In this document: piece after piece, positions 52,473-63,207 of the stretch
Layout: each line of letters opens with the position of its first letter
Numbering within the stretch: position 1 is the first letter of the stretch
Assembly: GCF_029892285.1 (NCBI RefSeq)
Contig: NZ_JARXVM010000011.1
Span: 124,001-188,000, forward strand
Source of the DNA: Rhizobium sp. SG_E_25_P2
Lineage (GTDB): Bacteria > Pseudomonadota > Alphaproteobacteria > Rhizobiales > Rhizobiaceae
DNA length: 64,000 nucleotides
Direction of reading: 5' to 3'
The notes under the pieces: model-generated
Database searches by the model: none
What the model saw: only the letters and a program-made list of their open reading frames with translations
What the model was told of the DNA's origin: nothing
Translations under genes and position numbers: made by a program

Positions 52473-53411
52473 GTGAGTCCGCAAGCAGCCAGCGCCATCA
52501 GCTGTGACGTGTCCCGGTTCCGGGAAGACATCGCCATCATCATGGCCTCGGCTGAGATGCCCCGCGCCGTGCGCGGCTTCGCAAAAAGCTACGTCGCCCA
52601 TTTCGAACATCGTCCGCTGCTCAATCTGGTCACCAGCGATCGTGGCCGGGTGATGATGGCCTGGATGGCGCTGTATTTCGACGCGCTGTACGACCCCGCC
52701 ATTCCCGGCTCCGGCCTGACCGTCAATCGCTTCAAGGCGGCCTGCGCTGATACCGGCCTTTGCAGCCAAGGCCGCGCCTCCGCCATGCTCGGCGTCATGC
52801 GCTTCGCCAAGCATATCGAGCCGGTCACAGAGACTCGCCGCGGCCATTCGCTCAGGCTAAGCCCCACTGAAAAGCTCAAAACGGCGTTCCGCGAGCGCAT
52901 TGCCAATGCGCTCAAGGCAATGTGCCTGGTCATGCCGGAAGGGCGTCTCGGACTAGACAATCTCGGCGATCCTGTGTTCGAACGCGCCTTCATCATCGGC
53001 GCCTGCGAGGCCTTTCTCGCCCGCGAACGGCCAATGACCTTTTGTCCGCTGGCCAAGCTTTTCGCCGAGAAAAAGGCGGGCTTCCTCATTCTGTTCAGCC
53101 TGATCCTATCGACCGAAGGCGACAGCCTGCCGGTGGACCAGCCGATGACGGCCTCCATCGCCGCATTGTCCAAGGCCTTCGCCGTGTCGCGCCCGCAGAT
53201 CAAGCTCCTGTTTCGCGCCGTGGTCGAAAAAGGCGCGCTCCAGCCTGTCAGCAACGACGCCGGCAACCACTTCTATCTCTCCGAAGCGATGCGCGACGAC
53301 TGCATGCGGCTGATGGCGGGATTTTGGGTGCTGGCCGCCTGCGGCGTGCGCGCCGGCCTCGCCGCGCTGGACGCGGTCCACGAACCGAGACCTCATCACG
53401 CAGCTTTATGA
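52473..53411 (+). CDS. Protein of unknown function, possible regulator
   Basis: 312 residues from a GTG with GGAAGGA ahead (a TTG 21 bp further upstream is less likely). Two repeated-looking helical modules (DRGRVMMAWMALYFDAL... and LAKLFAEKKAGFLILFSLIL...). Phrases such as NRFKAACADTGLCSQGRASAMLGVMRFAKHIEP and IAALSKAFAVSRPQIKLLFRAVVEKGALQPV look like winged helix-turn-helix regulator segments. I do not recognise the family. No signal peptide or membrane helix. Confidence 0.7.
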   Translation: MSPQAASAISCDVSRFREDIAIIMASAEMPRAVRGFAKSYVAHFEHRPLLNLVTSDRGRVMMAWMALYFDALYDPAIPGSGLTVNRFKAACADTGLCSQGRASAMLGVMRFAKHIEPVTETRRGHSLRLSPTEKLKTAFRERIANALKAMCLVMPEGRLGLDNLGDPVFERAFIIGACEAFLARERPMTFCPLAKLFAEKKAGFLILFSLILSTEGDSLPVDQPMTASIAALSKAFAVSRPQIKLLFRAVVEKGALQPVSNDAGNHFYLSEAMRDDCMRLMAGFWVLAACGVRAGLAALDAVHEPRPHHAAL

Positions 53412-53484
53412 ACCGATCAACAAGTCGAGATTGTCTTGCTCGCCCAAACGGCTAAAAGGCGTCAGCCTCTCGACGGAAATCCAG

Positions 53485-54174
53485 ATGAATCGCGATGAAA
53501 TCCTTTCCGGCATGCGCGCGACGCTGCCGTCGCTGATAAGCGCCCTGCCCTTCGGCGTGCTGCTCGGCGCCGTGTCGACCAATATGGGCCTGTCGATTGG
53601 CGAAATCCTGCTGATGAACATGACCATCTATGCCGGCGCGAGCCAGCTGGTTGGCATCGAACTGTTCCGCCACAATGTCGCGCCCTGGCTGGTGGTCGCC
53701 TCGATCTTCGCGGTGAATTTTCGCCACATCCTCTATTCCGCCGCGCTCGCCAATCACATCGAGCACTTCTCGCTCGGCAAGAAGCTCGTCGCCTTCTTCC
53801 TGATGGTCGATCCGCAATTCGCCGAAAGCCTGAAGCGGGCCGAAAGCGGAACAAAGCTGACCTTCACCTGGTATCTCTCCTTCGGGCTGACCTTCTACAT
53901 CACCTGGCAGATCACCGCCGTGCTCGGCGCGATCTTCGGCTCGCTGGTTGGCGATCCTCGCGCGCTCGGCCTCGACGTGCTGTTGACCGTCTATTTCCTC
54001 GGCCTGACGCTTGGTTTCCGCAAGAAGGACAACTGGCTGCCGACGGTGCTGGCGAGCGGTCTCGCCGCCATCCTCGCCAAGCATCTCGTCGGATCGCCCT
54101 GGCATATCAGCATCGGCGCGCTGTTCGGCATTCTCGTCGCCACGCTTTTGCCGGTTCGGGACAGAAAGGCCTGA
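53485..54174 (+). CDS. azlC: AzlC-family branched-chain amino acid exporter subunit
   Basis: 229 residues with about six to seven membrane segments. Typical AzlC phrases: ATLPSLISALPFGVLLGAVSTNMGLSIGEILLMNMTIYAGASQLVGIELF and NFRHILYSAALANHI. Partners with AzlD for export of branched-chain amino acids or analogues. ATG 53485 preferred; an in-frame TTG lies 54 bp upstream. azlD starts 2 bp after the stop. Confidence 0.93.
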   Translation: MNRDEILSGMRATLPSLISALPFGVLLGAVSTNMGLSIGEILLMNMTIYAGASQLVGIELFRHNVAPWLVVASIFAVNFRHILYSAALANHIEHFSLGKKLVAFFLMVDPQFAESLKRAESGTKLTFTWYLSFGLTFYITWQITAVLGAIFGSLVGDPRALGLDVLLTVYFLGLTLGFRKKDNWLPTVLASGLAAILAKHLVGSPWHISIGALFGILVATLLPVRDRKA

Positions 54175-54175
54175 G

Positions 54176-54475
54176 ATGGATACCACCTTCGCGCTCACCA
54201 TCCTCGCCGCCGCCGTCGCCACCTATCTCACCCGCGCCGGCGGCTATGTGCTGATCCGCTCGATCAAGACGATCTCGCCGCGCATGGAAGCGGCGCTGAA
54301 CGCCGTGCCGGCGGCCGTTCTCGCCGCCCTCGTCGCTCCCGCCTTCGTCTATGACGGCCTCGACGTGACGCTGACGATGATCGTCGCCGCGCTCATCGGA
54401 CTGCGCGCGCCGTCGCTGGTCATGCTCGTGCTGGCCTGGATCTTCGTGGTGGCCTATCGGCATCTGGTGGGGTGA
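54176..54475 (+). CDS. azlD: AzlD-family small membrane subunit
   Basis: 99 residues with about three membrane helices (LTILAAAVATYLTRAGGYVLIRS, RMEAALNAVPAAVLAALVAPAFV, and the C-terminal LVMLVLAWIFVVAYRHLV). Second subunit of the AzlCD exporter. Starts just after azlC; frame confirmed by the typical YLTRAGGY motif. Confidence 0.92.
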   Translation: MDTTFALTILAAAVATYLTRAGGYVLIRSIKTISPRMEAALNAVPAAVLAALVAPAFVYDGLDVTLTMIVAALIGLRAPSLVMLVLAWIFVVAYRHLVG

Positions 54476-54482
54476 GGATCAC

Positions 54483-54971
54483 CTATTCCCCGGCCTTGAC
54501 CTTCTTGAAGCGATGCTCGAATTCCTGGCGCAGCGCGCGGCGGTCGAGCGCCGCCTTTTCACGCCGTTTCTTGACCTCGCTGTCCACGGCGAGCTTCGGC
54601 ACCGACGTCGGCTTGCCCGCCGCATCGACCGCGACCATGGTGAAATAACAGGAATTGGTATGACGGCGTTCGCCGCTGCGGAGATCCTCGGCCTCGACGC
54701 GGATGCCGATTTCCATCGAGGTGCGGCCAGCGTAATTCACTGCGGCGCGGAAGGTGACGAGTTCGCCGACATGGATCGGCTGGCGAAACATCACCTGATC
54801 CACCGACAGCGTCACCGCATATTGCTGGGAAAAGCGCGAGGCGCAGGAATAGGCGACCCGGTCGAGCAGGTTGAGCAGTGCGCCGCCATGCACCTTGCCG
54901 GAAAAATTCGCCATGTCGGGCGTCATCAGCACCACCATTTCCAACTGACTCGGATCATGCGCGCGGTCCAT
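54483..54971 (-). CDS. Hotdog-fold acyl-CoA thioesterase (YciA/BACH-like)
   Basis: 162 residues. Single hotdog domain: VVLMTPDMANFSGKVHGGALLNLLDRVAYSCASRFSQQYAVTLSVDQVMFRQPIHVGELVTFRAAVNYAGRTSMEIGIRVEAEDL, followed by a charged tail. Hydrolyses acyl-CoA; chain length unknown. Convergent with azlD across 7 bp. Confidence 0.9.
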   Translation of the reverse strand: MDRAHDPSQLEMVVLMTPDMANFSGKVHGGALLNLLDRVAYSCASRFSQQYAVTLSVDQVMFRQPIHVGELVTFRAAVNYAGRTSMEIGIRVEAEDLRSGERRHTNSCYFTMVAVDAAGKPTSVPKLAVDSEVKKRREKAALDRRALRQEFEHRFKKVKAGE

Positions 54972-55079
54972 GATTCACCCTTTCGCAACTGCAGCATTTA
55001 GAATGGGTTTAATCGGAGAATGTGCGGTTGGGAAGGCTGGATTTCGTGGTGGCGGCTTCACGAGTCTGGCGGGCGTGGA

Positions 55080-55210
55080 CCGCCCCTCATCCCCCTGCCG
55101 GGACCTTCTCCCCGCATTGCGGGGCGAAGGCGGATGTGGCGCGGGCGGCGCAACATCGCCCTTCTCCCCGTTTTACGGGGAGAAGGTGGCGGCAGCCGGA
55201 TGAGGGGCGG
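55080..55210. repeat. Rhizobial-type intergenic palindromic repeat
   Basis: 131 bp. Ends CCGCCCCTCATCC (55080-55092) and GGATGAGGGGCGG (55198-55210) are exact reverse complements. Inside are the left CTGCCGGGACCTTCTCCCCG, its counterpart CGGGGAGAAGGTGGCGGCAG, and a CTTCTCCCCG-TTTTA-CGGGGAGAAG hairpin. It resembles the RIME-like mosaic repeats seen in rhizobial genomes. Lies between two genes that do not overlap it. Confidence 0.75.
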
Positions 55211-55226
55211 AGCACGCCCAGTCGCC

Positions 55227-57056
55227 TCACCCCAAAGGCGCCGTCGCCCGCTTCAGCCATGTCCTGGCCGCATCGTTTTCGATCAGCGGCATCAGTTTCT
55301 CGCGCGTTTCGGCGTGATAGGCGTCGAGCCACAAGAGTTCCTCGCGCGTCAGCATATGCGAGAGGATCAGGCGACGGTCGATCGGGCAGAAGGTCAGGGT
55401 CTCGAAGCCCAGCATCGGCCGGTCGCCGCCCTCGATCATTTCGGGCTCGGTGACATAGATGAGGTTTTCGATGCGGATGCCATAGGCGCCGGGGCGGTAG
55501 AAGCCGGGCTCGTTGGACAGGATCATGCCAGGCAGCAATTCCTGCATGGCGGCGCGGGAGATGCGTTGCGGCCCCTCATGCACCGAGAGATAGGAGCCGA
55601 CGCCATGGCCGGTGCCGTGGCCGTAATCGGCGCCCGCCTTCCACAGAGCGATGCGCGCGAGCGGATCGAGATCGACGCCGCGGGTTCCCTTGGGAAAGCG
55701 CGCCGTGGAAATGGCGATCATGCCCTTCAGCACCAGGGTGAAGAAACGCCTCTGCTCTTCAGGGACCACGCCGATGGCGATGGTGCGGGTGATGTCGGTG
55801 GTGCCGTTGACATATTGGCCGCCGGAATCGAGCAGGAACATTTCGCCCGAACGGAATTTGCGGTTGGTCGGCTCGGTGACGCGGTAATGGATGATCGCGG
55901 CGTTTTCGCCCGCGCCTGAAATCGTGTCGAAGGAAATGTCCTTGAGCGGATTCTGCATGCGCTCGCCGACCCGGATGCGCGAGGCCTCCAGCGCCTTGAC
56001 CGCCGTGATCTCGTCGAGGTTTTCAGGCGCCTGCGCGTCGAGCCAGGCGAGAAATTCCACCATGGCCGCGCCATCCTGCAGATGCGCCTTCAGCGAGCCG
56101 GCCAGCTCCGTGTCGTTCTTGCGGGCGCGCGGCAGTTTCGCGGGATCCTCCGCCGCCATCACCACGCCGCCCGAAGCCTCGATCAGCAGATGCAGCGCAT
56201 AGGGGGCGAGATCGGGATCGAGCATCACGGGACCGGCGGAGGCCGCCGACGTCAGACTCGCGGCGAAGGCTGCAGGCTCCTTCTGCTCGGCCATCTGGGC
56301 GAGATAGGCGCGGGCTTCGATGCCGGTCTTTAGGGCGTCGAGAAAAATCTGGGCCTCGCCCGATGCGTGGATGATGGCGCGCGCCAGAGGATGCGGCGTA
56401 TGCGGCACGTCCTGCCCACGGATATTGAAGGCCCAGGCCACCGAAGAGGGATCAGTCAGCACGACCGCGTTTGCGCCTTTTTCCGCGACGAGCGCGGCGA
56501 TGCGGGCGATCTTGTCGACCGCCAGTTCGCCCGCGTGATCGCGCTGCTGGATCGTGACCGCGCCGAGCGGCTCGACGGGACGGTCGCTCCAGATCGCATC
56601 GAGCGGATTGATCGCCAGCATCACCAATTCGCCGCCGCGCGCGTCAAGCGTCTTTGCGAGCTTGTCGATCTCCGCCTTCGTATGCAGCCAGGGATCGACG
56701 CCGAGGCGCAGCCTGTTGGGACCGTTCTTCTCCAGCCATTTGTGCGGCGGTTCGCCGACCAGATCGCCGCCGGTGAACACCGCCCCGTCAACCTGCTCTT
56801 TGAGCTGGGTGGTGTAGCGCCCGTCGACAAAGACCACGGCTTCGTGCTTCAGGATGAGCGCGACGCCGGCCGAGCCGGTAAAGCCTGTCAGCCAGGACAG
56901 GCGTTCGGCGCATGCCGGCACATATTCGCCCTGATATTCATCGGCGCGCGGTGCGAGAAAGCCGTCCACACCCATCTCCGCAAGCTTCGCCCTCAGCCGC
57001 GCGACGCGGTCTGCGCCAAATTGCGGATCGGCAGTGGTGTCAAACGTCTGGAACAT
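55227..57056 (-). CDS. Xaa-Pro aminopeptidase (M24B)
   Basis: 609 residues. Removes N-terminal residues before proline. Two N-terminal creatinase-like domains and a C-terminal pita-bread metallopeptidase with metal ligands in LDSGGQYVNGTTDITRT, GHGTGHGVGSYLSVHEGP, LSNEPGFYRPGAYGIRIENLIYV, and EMLTREE-like C terminus (SHMLTREELLWLDAYH). Long three-domain form, as in eukaryotic cytosolic aminopeptidase P. ATG 57054-57056. Confidence 0.92.
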   Translation of the reverse strand: MFQTFDTTADPQFGADRVARLRAKLAEMGVDGFLAPRADEYQGEYVPACAERLSWLTGFTGSAGVALILKHEAVVFVDGRYTTQLKEQVDGAVFTGGDLVGEPPHKWLEKNGPNRLRLGVDPWLHTKAEIDKLAKTLDARGGELVMLAINPLDAIWSDRPVEPLGAVTIQQRDHAGELAVDKIARIAALVAEKGANAVVLTDPSSVAWAFNIRGQDVPHTPHPLARAIIHASGEAQIFLDALKTGIEARAYLAQMAEQKEPAAFAASLTSAASAGPVMLDPDLAPYALHLLIEASGGVVMAAEDPAKLPRARKNDTELAGSLKAHLQDGAAMVEFLAWLDAQAPENLDEITAVKALEASRIRVGERMQNPLKDISFDTISGAGENAAIIHYRVTEPTNRKFRSGEMFLLDSGGQYVNGTTDITRTIAIGVVPEEQRRFFTLVLKGMIAISTARFPKGTRGVDLDPLARIALWKAGADYGHGTGHGVGSYLSVHEGPQRISRAAMQELLPGMILSNEPGFYRPGAYGIRIENLIYVTEPEMIEGGDRPMLGFETLTFCPIDRRLILSHMLTREELLWLDAYHAETREKLMPLIENDAARTWLKRATAPLG

Positions 57057-57198
57057 GGCGCACTCCGGCGGCTCGGGAATTCGATAGCCCCTGTTTAGCG
57101 CCGAGTCGGGTTCATGGGAACATGGCGCGGGCGAAAGGGCCGAAGCGTCGCAAAATGTTGAAAAACTGTCACATCGGCCGTCACCAGCCGGGAAATCC

Positions 57199-57214
57199 TT
57201 AACAAAAGGTTAAC
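57199..57214. promoter_or_regulatory. CtrA-type binding site upstream of small acidic gene
   Basis: TTAA-CAAAAGG-TTAAC, full CtrA consensus, 79 bp before the ATG at 57293. A possible -10 TACAAT lies at 57228-57233, about 14 bp beyond the box. Suggests cell-cycle control of the small gene. Confidence 0.55.
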
Positions 57215-57292
57215 AACGTCAGTTTCGTACAATCCTCGCGGCGCAGGGTTTCCCAAAGACAGCCAATAGGCGACTCGACGGAAGGATATGAG

Positions 57293-57601
57293 ATGGGAAT
57301 GATCAGCTCTCTCGGCTCCCCGCTTATCGGCGGGTATTACCCGAGCTATTTTCAGAACCAGCGCGGCGCCGTGGGCGACGGCTTCAACCAGGCCGTCGAC
57401 CAGACGGCCGACGACACACCGCGCGGCCGCGCCGCGTCACAGACCATGACGGCGAATGACTGGTCGGACGACGAGACCGAACAACACGCCGCCGCCCTTC
57501 AGCCGGTCGAAGAGACAGCTGACGACGTGGTGGAAACCAGCGACGAACTGGCCGCGCTCGAAAGCGAACTCGACGAATTGCTGTCGGTTTTTTTGCGGTA
57601 A
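57293..57601 (+). CDS. Small acidic protein of unknown function
   Basis: 102 residues. N terminus MGMISSLGSPLIGGYYPSYFQNQRGAVG is aromatic and glycine-rich; the remainder is acidic (EQHAAALQPVEETADDVVETSDELAALESELDELLSVFLR) with a likely C-terminal helix. GAAGGA precedes the ATG by a normal distance. No family recognised. Upstream CtrA box makes cell-cycle control plausible. Convergent with ligA by 2 bp. Confidence 0.65.
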   Translation: MGMISSLGSPLIGGYYPSYFQNQRGAVGDGFNQAVDQTADDTPRGRAASQTMTANDWSDDETEQHAAALQPVEETADDVVETSDELAALESELDELLSVFLR

Positions 57602-57603
57602 AC

Positions 57604-60132
<2,529 letters not shown>

Positions 60133-60146
<14 letters not shown>

Positions 60147-60363
60147 TGCCGATGTCTCCGGAAAGCCCCGCCAGCCATTCCTTCGCCTCGGCTTCCCGAC
60201 CAGTGTCCTCGGCCATAGCGCGATAGCCGGCTTCCAACTCCGCGCGTCGAAAATGCGGCTCAAGCAATTCACGGATATAGCTATCCAGAGGACGCCCGCC
60301 GGCGGCGTGCGTCAAACCGCTGAACGCTTCGTCCTCAATCGTGATGGTGACCTGTTTCGTCAT
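60133..60363 (-). CDS. Antitoxin partner of MazF-like toxin
   Basis: 76 residues. MTKQVTITIEDEAFSGLTHAAGGRPLDSYIRELLEPHF is a ribbon-helix-helix-like N terminus; an acidic C-terminal segment (AELEAGYRAMAEDTGREAEAKEWLAGLSGDIG) would bind toxin. Size, position and overlap with the toxin indicate an antitoxin of a type II pair. ATG 60361-60363. Confidence 0.8.
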
Positions 60364-60474
60364 GGCAAAATTCCCAGGCGCCCATTTGCCTTTCGCTGGT
60401 TTATGAAAGCATGACGCATCCCAAGGCGCAAGCCAAGCCATCGCGGGCGAACCCGGATTCATTGGAGGAAAAAA

Positions 60475-62148
60475 TCACCCCTCGCCCGCGAGCAGCTTCG
60501 CTGCCGCAGCGCGCGCCTCCTCGGTGATCGAGGCGCCGGCCAGCATGCGGGCGATTTCCTCGCGGCGTTCATCCTCGGCCATGGTGGAGACGCGCGTGGC
60601 GATGCGGCCGTCGCCGCCTTCCACCGGGCCCTTGGCGATCAAGAGATGCGTGTTGGCGCGGGCGGCGACTTGGGGCGCGTGGGTGACGGAGAGCACCTGC
60701 ACGCGCGACGACAGGCGCTTGAGCCGCTGACCGATGGCATCGGCGACCGCGCCGCCCACGCCGGTGTCGATTTCGTCGAACACCAAGGTCGGCGCAGAAC
60801 CGCGATCGGCGAGCGCCACCTTGAGCGCCAGCAGGAAGCGCGACAGCTCGCCGCCCGAGGCCACTTTCATGATCGGGCCGGGCCGCGTGCCGGGATTGGT
60901 TTGCACATGGAATTCGACGCGGTCGATGCCGGAGGCGGTCGCGTCTTTCTCATCGGCGGTCACTTCCACCATGAAGCGGGCGCGTTCGAGCTTCAGCGCC
61001 GGCAGTTCCGCCATCACGGCCTCGGCGAGCGATGCGCCAGCGCCGCGGCGCTTGTCGGACAATGCGCGAGCAGCGGTCAGGAACACGACGGCGTTTTCCT
61101 TCTCGCGCTCTTCCAACCGCTTCAGTTTTTCCTCGCCCTGGTCGAGATCGGTAAGATCGGCCGCCATCTTGGCGGCCAGCGCCGGCAGACCGGTGACCGG
61201 CACGGAATATTTCCGCGAGGCGGCGCGCAGCGCAAACAGCCGCTCCTCGACGCGCTCCAATTCCTTGGGATCGAATTCGGTGCGGCGCAACGCCGATTCC
61301 ACGAGATTTTGCGCGTCCGAGAGACGGTCGAGCGCCTCATCCAGCGCCTGCACGGTTTCTTCCAGAAGGCCCGGCGCTTCCTGCGACTTACGCTCCAGAC
61401 GGCGCACCAGCGAGGCGATATGCGGCACCGGCGAAGCCGAGCCGTTGAGAAAATCCGAAGCCTCGGAAATGTCGGAGGCGACGCGCTCGACCTTCATCAT
61501 CCGGGCGCGTTTTTCGGCCAGCTCTTCCTCTTCGCCATCGACAGGGGAAAGCTTTTCGAGTTCCTCCACCGACGCCCTGATGTAATCGGCCTCGCGGGCG
61601 GCGGCCTCCACCTTGGCGCGATGGCTCTTGAGCTCGCGACTTGAATCTTTCCAGGTCTTGTACAGCGCGGCCAACGCCTCGCATTCCTCAGTGAGACCGG
61701 CGAAGGCGTCGAGCAGCAGGCGATGCGCTTCGGTGTCCACCAGAGCGCGATCGTCGTGCTGGCCGTGGATTTCAACGAGTTTTGTTCCCGCCTCGCGCAT
61801 CAGCTGCACCGAGACCGGCTGGTCGTTGACAAAGGCGCGGGTGCGGCCATCAGCGGACTGGACGCGGCGGAAGATCACGTCGCCGTCATCGTCGATGCTG
61901 TTGTTTCTGAGGAAGGTCCGGAGCGGATGCGCGCCGGGCAGATCGAAGACAGCGGTCACCTGCCCCTTGTCCTCGCCATGGCGCACGAGGCCGCCATCGC
62001 CGCGCCCCCCAAGAGCGAGCGACAGGGAATCGAGCAGGATCGACTTTCCAGCGCCGGTCTCGCCGGTCAGCACCGAAAGTCCGGGCTGGAAGGCGAGATC
62101 GAGCCGATCGATCAAGACGATGTCACGGATCGACAGCTGGACGAGCAT
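60475..62148 (-). CDS. recN: RecN DNA repair ATPase
   Basis: 557 residues. SMC-like: Walker A LTGETGAGKSILLDSLSLALGGRGD near residue 29, long coiled-coil arms (about 155-365), ABC signature KVASGGELSRFLLALKVALAD, Walker B LVFDEIDTGVGGAVADAIGQRL, and D-loop. Repairs double-strand breaks. 18 bp downstream of bamD on the same strand. Confidence 0.96.
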   Translation of the reverse strand: MLVQLSIRDIVLIDRLDLAFQPGLSVLTGETGAGKSILLDSLSLALGGRGDGGLVRHGEDKGQVTAVFDLPGAHPLRTFLRNNSIDDDGDVIFRRVQSADGRTRAFVNDQPVSVQLMREAGTKLVEIHGQHDDRALVDTEAHRLLLDAFAGLTEECEALAALYKTWKDSSRELKSHRAKVEAAAREADYIRASVEELEKLSPVDGEEEELAEKRARMMKVERVASDISEASDFLNGSASPVPHIASLVRRLERKSQEAPGLLEETVQALDEALDRLSDAQNLVESALRRTEFDPKELERVEERLFALRAASRKYSVPVTGLPALAAKMAADLTDLDQGEEKLKRLEEREKENAVVFLTAARALSDKRRGAGASLAEAVMAELPALKLERARFMVEVTADEKDATASGIDRVEFHVQTNPGTRPGPIMKVASGGELSRFLLALKVALADRGSAPTLVFDEIDTGVGGAVADAIGQRLKRLSSRVQVLSVTHAPQVAARANTHLLIAKGPVEGGDGRIATRVSTMAEDERREEIARMLAGASITEEARAAAAKLLAGEG

Positions 62149-62166
62149 GGATCAGACCATTTTGTT

Positions 62167-63021
62167 TCAGGTCGATTCGCCGAGGAGCAGTTTCTTGCCG
62201 GCGCGCGAGATCCAGGAGCCGGTGTTTTCGCGCGGCTCCAGGCCTTGGGTCTTCAAAAGCGCGAAGCTGTCCTTGTACCAATCGCTGTCAGGATAGTTGT
62301 GGCCGAGCACGGCTGCGGCGGTCTGGGCTTCGTCGGACAGGCCGAGCGCGAAATAGCATTCGACCAGACGAGCCAGCGCCTCTTCGACCTGATTGGTGTT
62401 GGAGAAGCTTTCGACCACGTTGCGATAACGCGACACGGCGGCCAGATATTCCTTCCGCTCCTGATAGTAGCGGCCGATCTGCATTTCCTTGCCGGCGAGG
62501 TTGTCGCGCGCCATGCGGATCTTCACCTGCGCGTCGTCGACATATTCCGAGGTCGGGTAGTTGTTGACCACCTTCATCATCGCTTCGATCGTCTTGGCGG
62601 ACGCGCGCTGATCCTGCGTCACGACCGGGATCTGCTTGGCGTAGGCCAGGCCGATCATATACTGGACGTAGGCCGCATCCTTGGTCTGCGCATAGAGATT
62701 CATATAGCGCTCGCCCGACTGGATGGCGGCTTCGTTGTCGCCCTGGCGATATTTCACGAAAGTCGCCATCACCAGCGCCTTGCGCGCCCATTCTGAAAAT
62801 GGATGCTGCTTGTCGATGGCGTCGAACTTGCGTTGCGCCTCGGTCAGCTTGCCGGCGTTGATATTGGCCAGGCCCTGATTGTAGAGCACGTCGGGCGGAT
62901 CGGTCTGCACACCGAGTTTGGTGATGTCGAGATCGGGATCGCTGGTGCAGGCCGACAGGATCATGCCGGAGGCGCTGATGGCCAAGGTCACAAGCACAGC
63001 GCGCGTGGATAGTTTCATCAT
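62167..63021 (-). CDS. bamD: Outer membrane assembly lipoprotein BamD
   Basis: 284 residues. Lipobox MILSACTS after a signal peptide (residues 1-24). Five TPR-like repeats: [99 protein letters not shown]. Essential partner of BamA. ATG 63019-63021 or 63016-63018, after GGAAGTGAG. lpxC lies 186 bp upstream. Confidence 0.95.
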   Translation of the reverse strand: MMKLSTRAVLVTLAISASGMILSACTSDPDLDITKLGVQTDPPDVLYNQGLANINAGKLTEAQRKFDAIDKQHPFSEWARKALVMATFVKYRQGDNEAAIQSGERYMNLYAQTKDAAYVQYMIGLAYAKQIPVVTQDQRASAKTIEAMMKVVNNYPTSEYVDDAQVKIRMARDNLAGKEMQIGRYYQERKEYLAAVSRYRNVVESFSNTNQVEEALARLVECYFALGLSDEAQTAAAVLGHNYPDSDWYKDSFALLKTQGLEPRENTGSWISRAGKKLLLGEST

Positions 63022-63207
63022 CTCACTTCCTGCAAATCCCCAGCGGGCCCGGCTTAATGAAAAGCCTCTGCGCCTCGCCTCTCCGTTCGTGGCGTTACTA
63101 GCCATAAAATAACAGCTATCGCAACGCCATGTTTACCCCTTCGGGCAAATTTGTGGCGAAAACGGGTCGGGGCGCCGGATGACCCGGCGCGTCCGCAAGA
63201 TTGAGCC

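Noticed and set aside
55160-55190. Strong hairpin as terminator for the thioesterase or the aminopeptidase
   Set aside because: It is the inner hairpin of the 131-bp repeat, has no T-run of note, and lies 5' of the thioesterase gene and 3' of the aminopeptidase by chance of insertion; a secondary terminator role is possible but not shown.
55020-55919. 299-residue plus-strand frame over the repeat and aminopeptidase
   Set aside because: Half is the palindromic repeat and half is antisense to the M24 peptidase.
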